Source: Jaltomata sinuosa (lineage: Eukaryota > Streptophyta > Magnoliopsida > Solanales > Solanaceae). From it: a stretch of DNA of 64,000 bases. The translations under genes and the position numbers were made by a program. This document shows, piece by piece, positions 21,567 to 32,659 of the stretch. Below the pieces are notes generated by a model. The model was not told the origin of the DNA and did no database searches. It worked only from the letters and a program-made list of their open reading frames with translations. The DNA is taken from NCBI GenBank assembly GCA_003996215.1, contig QJPP01005287.1:1-64000 (forward strand). Direction: 5' to 3'. How positions within the stretch are numbered: position 1 is the first letter of the stretch; each line of letters begins with the position of its first letter.

Positions 21567-23773
21567 TGTCATGACCTAAAACCGTCGTGAGTGGCACCCA
21601 CACTAAACCCCTGATGGGAGAACCAACTACCAGTCAGCATTATAACTCAATTAGGAAACTAAAACAATTTCCATTAAATAAACCAAGAATTCATATCTTA
21701 AATGAAAATAAGAATTAAGCTTGTGGAAATGAACCACCCCTAGAATCTGAAAGTCATCATACTAAAACACTAATAATTGTCTGAAAGAAGGGGATGCAAG
21801 CTCAAACTATAAATAACATCTAAGTACAAAACAATGGACCAGAAAATAAGTGAAGAACTCATGGTAGCCTAGAAGATGCAGCTCACCCTTGGGTTCAAAT
21901 ATCGTCTGAATCACAGCTGAGGTCTCAAAGTAGTCGCAAGAAAATGCCATGTACTTAACAAAAGAAGAGCACATGCAGTATTAGTATAAAAGAAACAATG
22001 GTGTACTAGTAGGATCATCGACCAACCCAAAATAATAAATATGAACACATAACCACATCATAGTATAACAAGATAACCATGATACCCTATCATACAACTC
22101 TACTCCAAGTTCATAACACTTAACGTCGTAACAATGTACAACATGAAATTCAGTCAATATGAGTCAACAAATAACAAGTCAAGTTGAACTATGACCACCA
22201 ACAAGACTCCAAGTCACCAAATCTGACTTTAACAATCATATAAATAATGTCCTAACTACACAAGTAATAGACAACACAGAGGCATGTCAGATCTTGAAAG
22301 TAACCCAGACCATTCAAGGATTCCTAAAACAATAATTATGGCAATTAACATGCATCTCGGTTTACATAAAGAAATCACCTTAGCAATTAAGCACATCAAC
22401 CTTATCAGCTCAAGGAACCCATATGTATATCAAGTAAACAGTTAAGCCCAATTCACTCAAGGAATCAAAATGTATGCCAAGTAAATAGTTAAATCTGGTT
22501 CAACTCAAGGAACCAACATATATGACAAGTAAATAGTTAAACCCAGTTCAACTCAAAGGAACCAATATGTATGCCAAGTAAATAGTTAAGACCGATTCAA
22601 CTCAAGAAACCAACATAATCAAGAAAACACATTATCCCCAGTTCACTCAAGGAACCATCACTCACCAAATACATGTACACATATGCTAAGGGTCTTATGG
22701 TCGCCCACTACCCATGACCTGTAGGGGATGAGCTCTTATCAATGTACCAAATCCCAAACATCAAGTATCTTCTAACCTTTTATTAACCAATCCAGTGGAG
22801 ATGTCCAAATACCAGTACATTCCACAATAATGACATATAACAATACAATCACAACCATAATGATAACAGAAACAACATTTGTAAAAACCAACATGCTTTT
22901 AATTATACAATCATTGCATGTGATTAATACTTAGGATATCAAATAGTCATTCACTTTCCTGGAACATGCATTGTACAAGCAATACTAAGAAATAGTTATC
23001 ATGTACACATAGCACAATTTGGATTTTAACTACATTTAAACCATCACCTATCTCAATCCAAGCTTGAAATGCTCTACTAAACCTAAGCTTTCCCGTTTCT
23101 TGCAACCTTGTCTTGATTGTGGTCTAAAAATAGGAACATAAATACATAATCTATTAAATGACCTATAATTACGAGGATTACAACCTAATCCCAAACTCCA
23201 AGGCCAATTTTATGATCATCCCACCTATTCTATGGCTTTCCCACCATAATTCCACCTTAAAACTACCAATTTCATGGTTACATTAGTGAATTATGGTCAT
23301 GCAAGAGTAAATGCTCAATCTTTAGCTATAATCCAAAGGTTTTACACCCAATTTACCCCCTTGCACTAGAATTTACATTTAGGTCAAGTTAAACCCTCCC
23401 CAAGACCCTTAAACTAGTGATGTCGAGGTCAAGGAATCGAAAAACTAGTTAATAGAGATAAATAACTTACCTTTACGAAGAAATCTGGTGGAAAATAGGT
23501 GATACGAAGAAATCTGGTGGAAAATAGGTGAAAATCACTACAAATCACCCAAGCCCTCCCCTAAATATGTTTTAGATATAATAAACATTTTTGGATAAGT
23601 TTCTACATAAACAGCGATTTACCCCCATTATAGAGGCTCAATCCCACTATGGTGGCATTGCTATAGCGGAATCCATCTGCTATAGCAAGATTAACCAACT
23701 TTGACTCCCGCTATTATGAAATCCCATGGCAGCCTACCACCCGCTATAGGGGTGTGGTGAGGCAGAAACTATA
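21567..23773 (-). repeat. 5' LTR of element B (outer end missing)
   Basis: On the minus strand it ends GGTCATGACA at 21567. It has the CTATAGCG-type cluster near 23620-23750 and two tandem copies of a roughly 30 bp GAAGAAATCTGGTGG unit (about 23478-23535). Its start, visible in the 3' LTR at 16045-16362, has been replaced at 23774 by Athila/Tat-like sequence. Confidence 0.82.
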
Positions 23774-25242
23774 CTATTGTCAACTGGGTTGAGATCACAA
23801 TTATTTTCTGTCATTCGCCTCTGTTCACAAAGAGTTCTTTCAATTATGTGGTAAAGAGGGGACAAGGAATTGGCTTGACTCCTGGTATTTAGCATAAACT
23901 GGATATGAAACCTGAGAATGCACAAAAACAGAGAAACAAATAAAATTTGAATAGTATAATAGTAATTCAAACTAGTATATCAATATTTCCCAAGTCTTGA
24001 ACAATGGCACCAAAATCTTTTTGCGGCCAATGCACATGCAAGTATTCGTTGTCGTACAAGTAATATAGAATTCAGAGTCTAGATCTTGTACCCACAGAGA
24101 CTTATCAAATTGATTTTCTGATTTAAATTCTTATTCAACTATTCGAGAAACAAATAATCTTTGGGTTTTATTATGCTAAAGTTAACTATGAAAAACAGAA
24201 AAATTATAACAAGCTAGGAAGAGTTGAGTTTTAGTCAAATGAGATAAAGGTCCAGGGTCATGGAAAATTAACAATCCTGTTGAGTTGTCAAATCATTAGA
24301 CCTGTTGATTTTCATTAGTTGCTAGTTGTAAGTTGAATCACTTATTGAGCATCTTGTCTATAACTCTAAGACTACTCGACTGTCGCTAACATCTATATTT
24401 CTATAGTCCTCGGATAAGAGTGAAGTGCATGTCTATGCCGTTTGTATCAACTGATCAAAGAGTAAAGAGTATATTTTTATCCACATTAGAAAAATGATTC
24501 CCTATCCCTAGAGGTTCACGAATAAGCACTACTTCTTCTTATTATGCTTGCAGTTCCCTCTTTCAAGTCCAATTAACGAGCCATAGATAGTATTTGAGAG
24601 ATAATCAAATAATTAAAATCAAGAAGAAGTAAATAACTCAATAGCAAAAAATTCAATAAGTATAAATGAATGCCAAGCATCAACCATTATGTCAATGCCA
24701 AAACTCTAGAGCTATAACATTCAACTGCTTATGATTCACATAAATATTCAAGAATTTATGAAATTATAAGAAATCCTTAGAGAAAATAAAGAGAAGAAAA
24801 TAAATTGAAAAGAAATATCCTTTTTCTCTAGTTCTGCAGCAAAAATTATATCCAGCCCTTTACCAACTAAGCATACCTATTTATAGAGTGTATGGTCTAC
24901 TAAGGGTTAAAATAGTTAAATCCTAATCAGACTAGGAAGACCCCTGTCTCGCGCCATCCTTATGTTGCAAGGGGTGGTGCAACAGTGCAAATCAAGTTTA
25001 GAGACAAGATTTTCTTGTGCCACCAGTTCCAAGGCAAATCTTTAGGGCCTCCCGCTACCCTTGTGTCACAACTGCTGCCTCTACTTTCATTCTTCTGCAT
25101 CATTTTGTGATCTTTCAAATCTCAACAAAATGTCCAAAATTCTTTCTACTATGGCAAAAATATAGATACATCAAAAACACAATATTAAGCACAACATGGT
25201 AGAATCAATACTAAAAGGTGGATATGTATTTTTGACCCAACA
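23774..25242 (-). mobile_element. Truncated Athila/Tat-like element (second copy)
   Basis: Duplicate of 11346-12830. The LTR (minus) starts TGTTGGGTCA at 25242 and ends near 24014. The PBS TGGTGCC is at 24012 downward, and roughly 235 bp of internal sequence follows to 23774. The internal part includes a minus-strand open stretch of 78 codons at 23734-23970 that might be a gag start, but I cannot confirm it. A compared 250-base stretch differs from the first copy by only about 4%. Confidence 0.65.
24877..24886 (-). promoter_or_regulatory. TATA-box-like site in the second Athila/Tat-like LTR
   Basis: The minus strand reads CTATAAATAG, identical to the first copy at 12462-12471. Confidence 0.5.
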
Positions 25243-25533
25243 TCACTAGGCATGAAGAAGTTGTAAGCATTCCAAGAAGGAATAAAGCAATGGATAAGTT
25301 GTCACCATTTCCTAAAAAATAAAATTTGGAAGCAAATTGACAAAACTCATGACAAGTTGAAAATGAAGCAAGGATATAATAAGAGAGAAAAAATTTATTG
25401 ATAATCATGATATGCAACTTGTATAAGTGAATCAAGCTAGCTGCAAGGCCAAAATGAATTGACAGATTTATTCACTAAGTCGATTCTAGACAAATCTAGA
25501 ATTTACAATTCCTAAAGTAAGGAGGACTGTTAG
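25243..25533 (+). mobile_element. Ty1/copia 3' remnant (second copy)
   Basis: It matches 12831-13119: the damaged end of copia RNase H, then a purine-rich AAGGAGGAC, then TGTTAG. Element C starts at 25534, so only about six bases of the copia 3' LTR remain on this side. GTTAG at 25529-25533 should be the left target duplication of C. Its partner lies beyond the window. Confidence 0.65.
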
Positions 25534-28500
25534 TGTAATGACCCTTCTGGTCATTCCCTCATTTATGCTTTCTTTGTACTGTTAGAGCTTCATTGTAGTT
25601 GTCCTATGTCATTTATGGCTTGCTGGGACCGGTGGTTTGGTGCCCTGGCCGTTCATTTGGTCTTTATGGTCGTTTCCCTATTTTAGAGCCTTAACTTAGG
25701 ATATCATTGACTTCGGTCAACACTCTAGGTAAATGCACTGGGAATTGAATTTTGACATTTTCGTTAGCTCTGGAGCTGGATTTTGGTCTAGATGGACCCT
25801 TTGTCAGGGTCTAGGAGCTTTTGGTTTGGTTCTATGTTGGTTTTTGTGTTTTCTAGCCAATTGAAATTAAAAGTTTGACTTTGGTCAACATTCAGAGAAG
25901 ACGGCCTCGGATGAAAATTTTGACAGCACTGTTAGCTCTGAAATGCTAACTTTGGGCTAGAGGAACCTTTGGTTCAGATCTCAAGGCTTCTGAGCTTATT
26001 TTAGGCCATAGGTTCCATTTTTGAAAAGTTTGCCTAAAGTTCATTTTTGAGCGTAGGGCCCACTTTTCTTTATATTGACCTCCGTTGGGATTTTTATCAA
26101 TTATGTTAAGTCCGAAATGGTATTTTTAGTCGAATAACTTTGTTCGTTTGTGTCCGTGGGACCTCAGATGAATCCCGAGGGTTCATCCGAGCTTTTTAAA
26201 CTTAGCTGGTTATTGCTGAGTTATTGTGTCTGGTGGGGTCCGCAATTGAGGACATTTTGCCACATTTGCAGAGTTTTCTGCATTTACGGTGATTTTTCTG
26301 CATTTACAGAGGTCACTATTTATCCGTGCCTCTGCATTTGGTATTAAAAGTCCCACATTTACGGAAATTACTGGCAGTAATTAAATTCAAGCTTCTTCTC
26401 CATTTCGTTTTTAAATCAAACTTCCACTTTATTTTCTCCACCATTGTTGCTCTAAAAACCTCCATTTCTTCACCTGATCATACTCATAACTTGGAGGATT
26501 GATTATTTTTGGTCCGTGCTCGTTCTAGGCTTCTTGAATTGGTAAGTTCCCGTGTTTATTTCCGTTGAATTCCATAACTTTCCCTCTTTAAATTCTTTGA
26601 TTTAGGGGCTGTTTAAGCCCTCATTCATGGTCCATTTTTGTTCAATTTTGGGGCATAAACTCTCGGGAACATGGGGAATATTATGGTGTTTTTTATTTTT
26701 GACTTCAGGTTGTGGGGCTCACGGGGCTGCTTGTGACCCGAATTTTGACCCAGCTATACTTTTAGCAATATGGGTATCATTAGTCTTATTTTAACGCATA
26801 GTTTATGTTTATGATAGTTTGATTTCATTTCGGAGTTTCTTGGAGCAGTTCGGGCTTAGACATCGTCGTTCTAGCAGATTATCATCAGACGACAGGTAGG
26901 TTACGATTTAACTCTTCTAGACTTTGCATATATAGGCTATAATTATACTAATTAGCATCCTTGGGTTGGGTTTATTAGTTTGGTACCCCAGACCTTGTCC
27001 GCTTCTTCATGTCTATCTTATTTTTGCTTCGATGATTTTAGTATTAGTTATAGTTGGTAATATTACCCTTGTGGTCCTGTGTGGCCTTGTATTTGAATTT
27101 GGACCATATATGGTGGGTTATTTAAGAATGTTCGCGAGTCTCAGACATCTATATTAGTTTATAGAACTGGTTATTTGTGTTGTAGAGCAATTGGAGCCTG
27201 TGCAGGGCTGATAGGTTGATTGTGAGTCGTTGGGCTAGTGTTTGTGATTGATCATGCCAGTATCATGCATATAAAGAGCTTTTTACTACAGTTTTGGCTT
27301 TGGCCTACTTTTAATGGATTTCTAAACCTTGCATGGTCCTAGGGGACCCGTTTTTGGTAAATATGGTTATAAAAGGTTTGGAACTATTTTTCATGGATCT
27401 TCTTGGGGTAAGAACGAGTCAAAAGATGATTTTATCATTGTTTTCTCACTTATACTAGACCTGGTTGATCTTTGGTGCTAGACATGCTTACTATTGATCT
27501 GACATGATACCAGACTTGAACGAGCCAAGCATCGGACTTGTTTTATTACTGTTTTAGACCCGATTATGCCCGATCACCCTTGATGGGGTTTTTGAGACTT
27601 AATCCACTTATTTAGACCCAGATAGACTCCAGGCATGCATTTTCAAGGTTTTGGTTACTAGTTTGGATCCGAACACACTCTAGACTGTTATATTAAGACT
27701 TGAGATTTAGTATGTGGTGGAGGACCTCCATGCACCTTGCCGATCCAAACCACTGGCTACGTGAAAGGTGTGCCGAAGGAGCGGTATACATTGTAGTTGA
27801 GGTATACAGGCTATGTCCTTCAATAGATCCTACCTGCTAGTCCCATAGGCACTGGAGGATGTACATAGAGAGTTACTGTTCCATATGGTTTTCACTATTG
27901 CATCATATTATTTATTTATGTGAGATTCCACCCTTTTTTTTATTTGATGATTGTACGCTCTGGCAGTATGGGATGCCAGAGGGTTTATCTTCACTTGTAT
28001 GTTTTCCTCAGGTGTCTGGGTGCCTGTTGTGATTGTAGGTAGATTTATTGTTATTTTTTCACGATATTGATCCTTATTATGGTTACATTCGATGATTGGT
28101 AATTGAGAGTTGTATTACATATGTTGGTTCTCTTGATGGTTATACTTGGGCTATCGGTTGATTATTCCTAATTTGAAAGTGGTATTACTAGCATGACTTG
28201 GTTATTAGTCTTGTTTTCTAGCATGATTAGCATTATTTCCTTTTCTTTCTCCTTTTTTACTTGAGGTTACCAGTATAACGCCTTCTTATTAAACCCTCTT
28301 TATATATTATTATTGCGAGGATCCCATGTGCGTTCTTTCTTCCTTCACATATGTTCTATGATGTATATTTCTATAAGCTATCCTAGTATGTTGTTTTCTT
28401 CTTATATCCTTTTGTGCTAGCTTCCGTGTACCTATTCATTTTTTCTGTGACTTGTTGCTTCTTTTCTTCTATGTTATTGCTCTTATATCTTATATGCACC

Positions 28501-28997
28501 CAGTCAGCCTATGATACCTACTGGGTACCCGTTGCTTAGCAATTGGTGCTTATACTACACTCTGCATCTTCCTGGTGAAGATCCTAGTATGGGCCATCAC
28601 CGCTGATTCATTGAAGACTCGTGTGGGCTGGTTTTTGGACTATCCGAGGTTGAGGGTGAGCTCCTGACGACCGAGCTTAGCTTTTAGCTCATCTTTTATA
28701 TCTTGTACTCTTTTTGCTATTCAATACAGATATGTATATATTTTTTTGGATCCCTTGTACTCTGTATATTTAGTATCGGCTCTTATACTATGATACAAAA
28801 TTTAGGGTTTGGTTTAGCTTTTGTTTATCCATTCCTATTGCTTATTTCTTTATCTTGTTCCCTTGAATCCGCTTATTTACTATTCTTTCGCATGCTTGTT
28901 AGATAGTAACCTATTACTAACTGTTTTGGACTACAGGGATTGGTTTGCCTACTGGGGTTTGTAGGTTCCATCATAATCGAGAAATCGGGTCATGAAA
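25534..28997 (+). repeat. 5' LTR of element C
   Basis: 3464 bp from TGTAATGACC to GGTCATGAAA (a decayed GTGACA end), three bases before the PBS. It shares its first part with 13120-14787 and with 53776-54027. It is a diverged relative of the F LTR. A donor-like TTGGTAAGT (GT at 26542) and an acceptor-like GAAG/GCAG at 28577-28580 are at matching places in F. The last roughly 427 bp belong to the tandem triplication. The 67-codon reading frame inside it (28703-28906) is not conserved as protein. Confidence 0.87.
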
Positions 28998-29000
28998 GCT

Positions 29001-29012
29001 TGGTATCAGAGC
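29001..29012 (+). other. Primer-binding site 1 of element C
   Basis: TGGTATCAGAGC, a perfect match to the initiator tRNA-Met PBS. It lies in tandem unit 1, three bases after the LTR end. Confidence 0.92.
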
Positions 29013-29524
29013 CTAGGTTCACCAGTGTCATCGGTATAGAAGGCAATATCTAGTAGAGTCCTTTAGATTAGGGCGGAGACATCCATGCTCAATCTTCCTG
29101 TTGCAGATCCTAGTATGGGCCATCACCGCTGATTCATTGAAGACTCGTGCGGGCTGGTTTTTGGACTATCCGAGGCTGCGGGTGAGCTCGTGACGACCGG
29201 GCTTAGCTTTTAGCTCATCTTTTGTATCTTGTACTCTTTTTGCTATTCAATACAGATATGTATATAATTTTTTGGATCCCGTACTATGTATATTTAGTAT
29301 CGGCTCTTATACTATGATAAAAAACTTAGGGTTTGGTTTAGCTTTTGTTTATTTATTCCTATTGCTTATTTCTTTATCTTGTTCCCTTGAATCCGCTTAT
29401 TTACTATTCTTTCGCATGCTTGTTAGATAGTAACCCATTACTAACTGTTTTGGACTACAGGGATTGGTTTGCCTACTGGGGTTTGTAGGTTCCATCATAA
29501 TCGAGAAATCGGGTCATGAAAGCT

Positions 29525-29536
29525 TGGTATCAGAGC
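29525..29536 (+). other. Primer-binding site 2 of element C
   Basis: Perfect TGGTATCAGAGC in tandem unit 2, 524 bases after site 1. It also follows a copy of the LTR end. Confidence 0.92.
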
Positions 29537-30048
29537 CTAGGTTCACCAGTGTCATCGGTATAGAAGGCAATATCTAGTAGAGTCCTTTAGATTAGGGCGG
29601 AGACATCCATGCTCAATCTTCCTGTTGCAGATCCTAGTATGGGCCATCACCGCTGATTCATTGAAGACTCGTGCGGGCTGGTTTTTGGACTATCCGAGGC
29701 TGCGGGTGAGCTCGTGACGACCGGGCTTAGCTTTTAGCTCATCTTTTGTATCTTGTACTCTTTTTGCTATTCAATACAGATATGTATATAATTTTTTGGA
29801 TCCCGTACTATGTATATTTAGTATCGGCTCTTATACTATGATAAAAAACTTAGGGTTTGGTTTAGCTTTTGTTTATTTATTCCTATTGCTTATTTCTTTA
29901 TCTTGTTCCCTTGAATCCGCTTATTTACTATTCTTTCGCATGCTTGTTAGATAGTAACCCATTACTAACTGTTTTGGACTACAGGGATTGGTTTGCCTAC
30001 TGGGGTTTGTAGGTTCCATCATAATCGAGAAATCGGGTCATGAAAGCT

Positions 30049-30060
30049 TGGTATCAGAGC
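30049..30060 (+). other. Primer-binding site 3 of element C
   Basis: Perfect TGGTATCAGAGC in tandem unit 3, 524 bases after site 2. This is the copy nearest gag. Confidence 0.92.
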
Positions 30061-30144
30061 CTAGGTTCACCGGTGTCATCGATATAAGAGGCAATATCTA
30101 GTAGAGTCCTGCAGATTAGGGCGGAGACATCCATACTCAATCTT

Positions 30145-30258
30145 CAGGAAGCTACACTGGAATCTTAGGAAATATGACTCTCTTCTTGCTTCTATATCAT
30201 GCGTCTTATCCTTGATGGTTTACCAAAATCTCACTTATTTTTATTCATTCTCTCGTAG
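30145..30258 (+). other. C leader before gag
   Basis: Untranslated leader after the tandem array. It starts with the CAGGAAGCTACA text that marks the unduplicated continuation. No other feature was seen. Confidence 0.6.
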
Positions 30259-31209
30259 ATGGTTCATACGAGGTCGTTGAGATCAGGCGGGGGTGAGCCT
30301 TTGACTCCAGCACCCCCGACTCCATCTAGAGGCCAGGGAGGTCGCAGAGGTAGAGCTAGGGGATGTGCCTAAGCAGCAGCACCAGATAGAGCTCCTAGGG
30401 TCGAGGTTGAGCTCCAGTATGAGCCCGAGATTGTTCCATAGCAGCAACCTGTGGATTGGAAGATAGCCCAGGTACCACTAGTGCCAGCACCAGTTTATGT
30501 GCTAGCTTTAGCCCCAGCTCCTTCATCAGGAATTCGAGGTCTACTACTCCATTTGTTGGGTATGACAGAGGGACAGCCTTCAGATGTGGCACAGACATTC
30601 GCTCAGGAGGCAGCCCTGGGTGTACAAAGTTTAGGAGTGCAGCCTGCTACTGCGGCTCCCCGTGCTAAGGTTATTCCAGTAAAATCTGCTACACGGCCAG
30701 TTGCTCCTCCCTCAGTTATGACAGAGATAGAGCAGAAGGTGTTGGGTAGGTTTCTGAGATTGGCTCCACCTAGATTTGCTGGTACATCGGGTCAAGATCC
30801 ATATGATTTTATCTCTACCAGTGAGGAGATGCTATACCATTTCAGTTTCTTGGAGACTTACGGAGTTGGGTACACTTCTTATGGTGGAGGGCACAGGTTT
30901 CTTGCAGACCATCTTTGTCTCTTCTATTACCTTGTTAGAGTTTTATGAGGCCTTTATGGCCAAGTTCTTGCCACAGATCAACAGAGAGTGTCATAGGGAG
31001 AAGTTCACTAGGTTGATGCAGGGTTCTATGACTTTATCTGAGTATGAGACTTGCTTCCATCAGCTTGATCTATTTGGGGCCATGATTATCCCTACCGAAC
31101 CCGACAGGAGCTATAGATTTTTTTGGGGGCTGAGATGTTGGTTGCTAGTGGTCGATCCTTCCATGCTATAGCTGATCATGCTTGTACTATAGAGGATTTG
31201 CACTGTCAC
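30259..31209 (+). pseudogene. Gag of element C, N-terminal part, interrupted by element D
   Basis: It starts at the ATG at 30259 (M-V-H-T-R-S-L-R-S-G-G), followed by a Gly/Arg-rich and then a Pro/Ala-rich region. The capsid part has R-F-L-R-L-A-P-P-R-F-A-G near 30750. In-frame stops occur near 30371 and 30439. A frameshift near 30880 moves the rest (F-Y-E-A-F-M-A-K-F-L-P, F-T-R-L-M-Q-G-S-M-T) to another frame. At 31205-31209 the GTCAC duplication marks the insertion of D. The zinc-knuckle end is at 50065-50120. Confidence 0.85.
31205..31209. other. Left target-site duplication of D (GTCAC)
   Basis: It exactly matches GTCAC at 49737-49741, flanking the TG...CA ends of D. Confidence 0.95.
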
Positions 31210-31801
31210 TGTAACACCTTAGAAATCCTAAGCCTAGAACTAGCCCAGAAAACATAAAATTTTGAACTGTCCAAACCAGATTAGGAAACACGGACAAGTT
31301 CCATGGGTCGTGGAACAGTCCATGGACCGTGGTTCTCATCTGTGGAATAAGTCCTGCAGACCAGTCCCTCAGAACCCAACCACAGACCAAGTCCACAGAC
31401 CATGAACAGGACCATGGGTCATGGAATGGCCTCATGGAACTCAGTAAGAAGCCAGCAAGTTGGGGTCAGTTTCATGAGTTGGAACCACGGACCGTGGAAT
31501 AGTCTATGAGTCATGGATTCCACCCGTGAAACTCAGACCTGAGGGTTATCAAATCCCTCAGGAACCACGAGCAGGTTCTACAAGTCGTGGATGGTTTCAC
31601 GAGCCGTGAACCTGGATCATGGTTATCAGACCCACAGTCAGGAATAAAAGTTTAGGAACCACGACAGGGTTCCACGAGTCGTGGAAGCTTCCACGAACCA
31701 TGGAAACTTGTCCGTGCAACCTAGTCGCAAATTTTCCAAGTAATTTTTAAATTAATTTCTCAGGGGTATTTTATACCTTTCCTTTCTATTTTAGCTCCGA
31801 C

Positions 31802-31809
31802 TATAAATA
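31802..31809 (+). promoter_or_regulatory. TATA box of the D 5' LTR
   Basis: TATAAATA in CTATAAATAG, preceded by a polypyrimidine stretch and followed by a C/T-rich segment. It is conserved at 48231-48238 in the 3' LTR. A start about 30 bases downstream is assumed from the general rule, not observed. Confidence 0.65.
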
Positions 31810-32654
31810 GTTTTAGGCTTATTTTATTAAGTCTAATCCTCCAAAACAAATTAGTTCTCCTCATTCCTCCTCTCAAGTCAGAAAATAGCGTTCTTCTCCA
31901 AAGTTTAAGACCTAGGGTTTTCTCCTCTAAGCTTCAACTTCAGATTTTCTCAAAGAATCTCCTTCTACCAGGTATGTGGGTATTCAGTAAGGGTTTAGTG
32001 TACCCTTATGCCAAAACACTCTCAGCTTTTTTTTATAGTTTTCCATGAATTTAAGAACTAGAGTTCCTACCCAATTATGCAAATTCTTTTAGGATTTAGT
32101 TCATATGATTCTTACATGATTTATATCCTGCTCTATAGGAATTTCAATATGTTTAAATGATTTTCATGAGTTTCCACCATGACTTGAGTACTCAAGAAAA
32201 TTAGCCATAAATTGTAGGATTTTCTAAAGTATTAGATTTCCTTCAAATTTCATTCTAGATTATCAGTATGAGTTTTAAAAGCAGAATTTAGCCAGTTTTT
32301 AGTCTACTACAGCATTTCAAAAAAATAAAGATTTCAGACTAGTCTAGTCCTGACTCAGAAACTCAGGACTCCAATTTTAAAACGAGCTATTAGTATTCAG
32401 TTTGGGAGTAGTGTTAAGCATCGAGTTAGACTAAGGTTCAGGGTACCCTTAAAGTCCCAGAACTACATGCCACCGTAGGTTATTTAGCCCCTCAATTATG
32501 GCTCAGAAATAGTGATCACATCATCCATTCTTTTATACCCTAGCAAGGTATATTGGGTCTTCTCGATAGGGCGTATACATCGGACTCTATGTTTAGCTCA
32601 CGTGGTTTATGTAGGTTAATAGACTCTCCCACAGTGTTAGTTTCAGTAATGTGC

Positions 32655-32659
32655 ATTAG
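32655..32659. other. Left target-site duplication of E (ATTAG)
   Basis: It exactly matches ATTAG at 41940-41944. The undisturbed site in the D 3' LTR reads GCATTAGGCCC (about 49080-49090). Confidence 0.95.

Larger units (their letters stand above)
15746..23773 (-). mobile_element. Element B: minus-strand Ty3/gypsy retrotransposon with degraded gag-pol
   Basis: On the minus strand the order is 5' LTR (23773 down to 21567, outer end missing), PBS (21562-21551), gag, protease, RT, RNase H, integrase, chromodomain-like tail, and 3' LTR (16362 down to 15746, cut by the G tail). The LTRs overlap only at 15746-16045 versus about 23463-23773, so the whole LTR would be about 2.5 kb. Many stops and frameshifts are present. 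Its 5' half (from 20795) is duplicated at 36-11345. Confidence 0.85.
28571..30144 (+). repeat. Tandem triplication of the U5-PBS-leader segment of C
   Basis: Three head-to-tail units: 28571-29096 (526 bp), 29097-29620 (524 bp) and 29621-30144 (524 bp). Units 2 and 3 looked identical where I compared them, over about the first 200 bases, and differ by a few bases near the end. Unit 1 differs at scattered sites. Each unit carries the last part of the LTR, the PBS and about 80 bp of leader. The unit ends share ATCTT with the sequence before unit 1, which suggests a microhomology-mediated start. Three real copies or an assembly artefact cannot be separated from sequence alone. Confidence 0.92.
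31210..32659 (+). repeat. 5' LTR of D, first part (before E)
   Basis: It starts TGTAACACC. It contains a TATA box at 31802-31809, a donor-like CAGGTATGTGG (GT at 31972), and many short CCACGG/CCGTGG motifs, including the 13-base palindrome CCACGGACCGTGG at 31485-31497. ATTAG at 32655-32659 is the left target duplication of E. Confidence 0.92.

Noticed and set aside
23734..23970. 78-codon minus-strand frame as a possible gag start of the Athila/Tat-like element
   Set aside because: Its position just after the PBS is suggestive, but it has no recognisable gag motif, starts before the LTR junction at 23774 and is truncated; not called as a gene.
29001..30060. Three regularly spaced identical 12-mers, at first suggestive of a regulatory repeat or tRNA-like elements
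   Set aside because: They are primer-binding sites complementary to initiator tRNA-Met, repeated because the whole 525 bp segment is triplicated. No tRNA gene structure is present.
31187..31435. 82-codon minus-strand frame over the C gag/D LTR joint
   Set aside because: It crosses the target-site duplication and runs antisense to the LTR; it is a chance frame.
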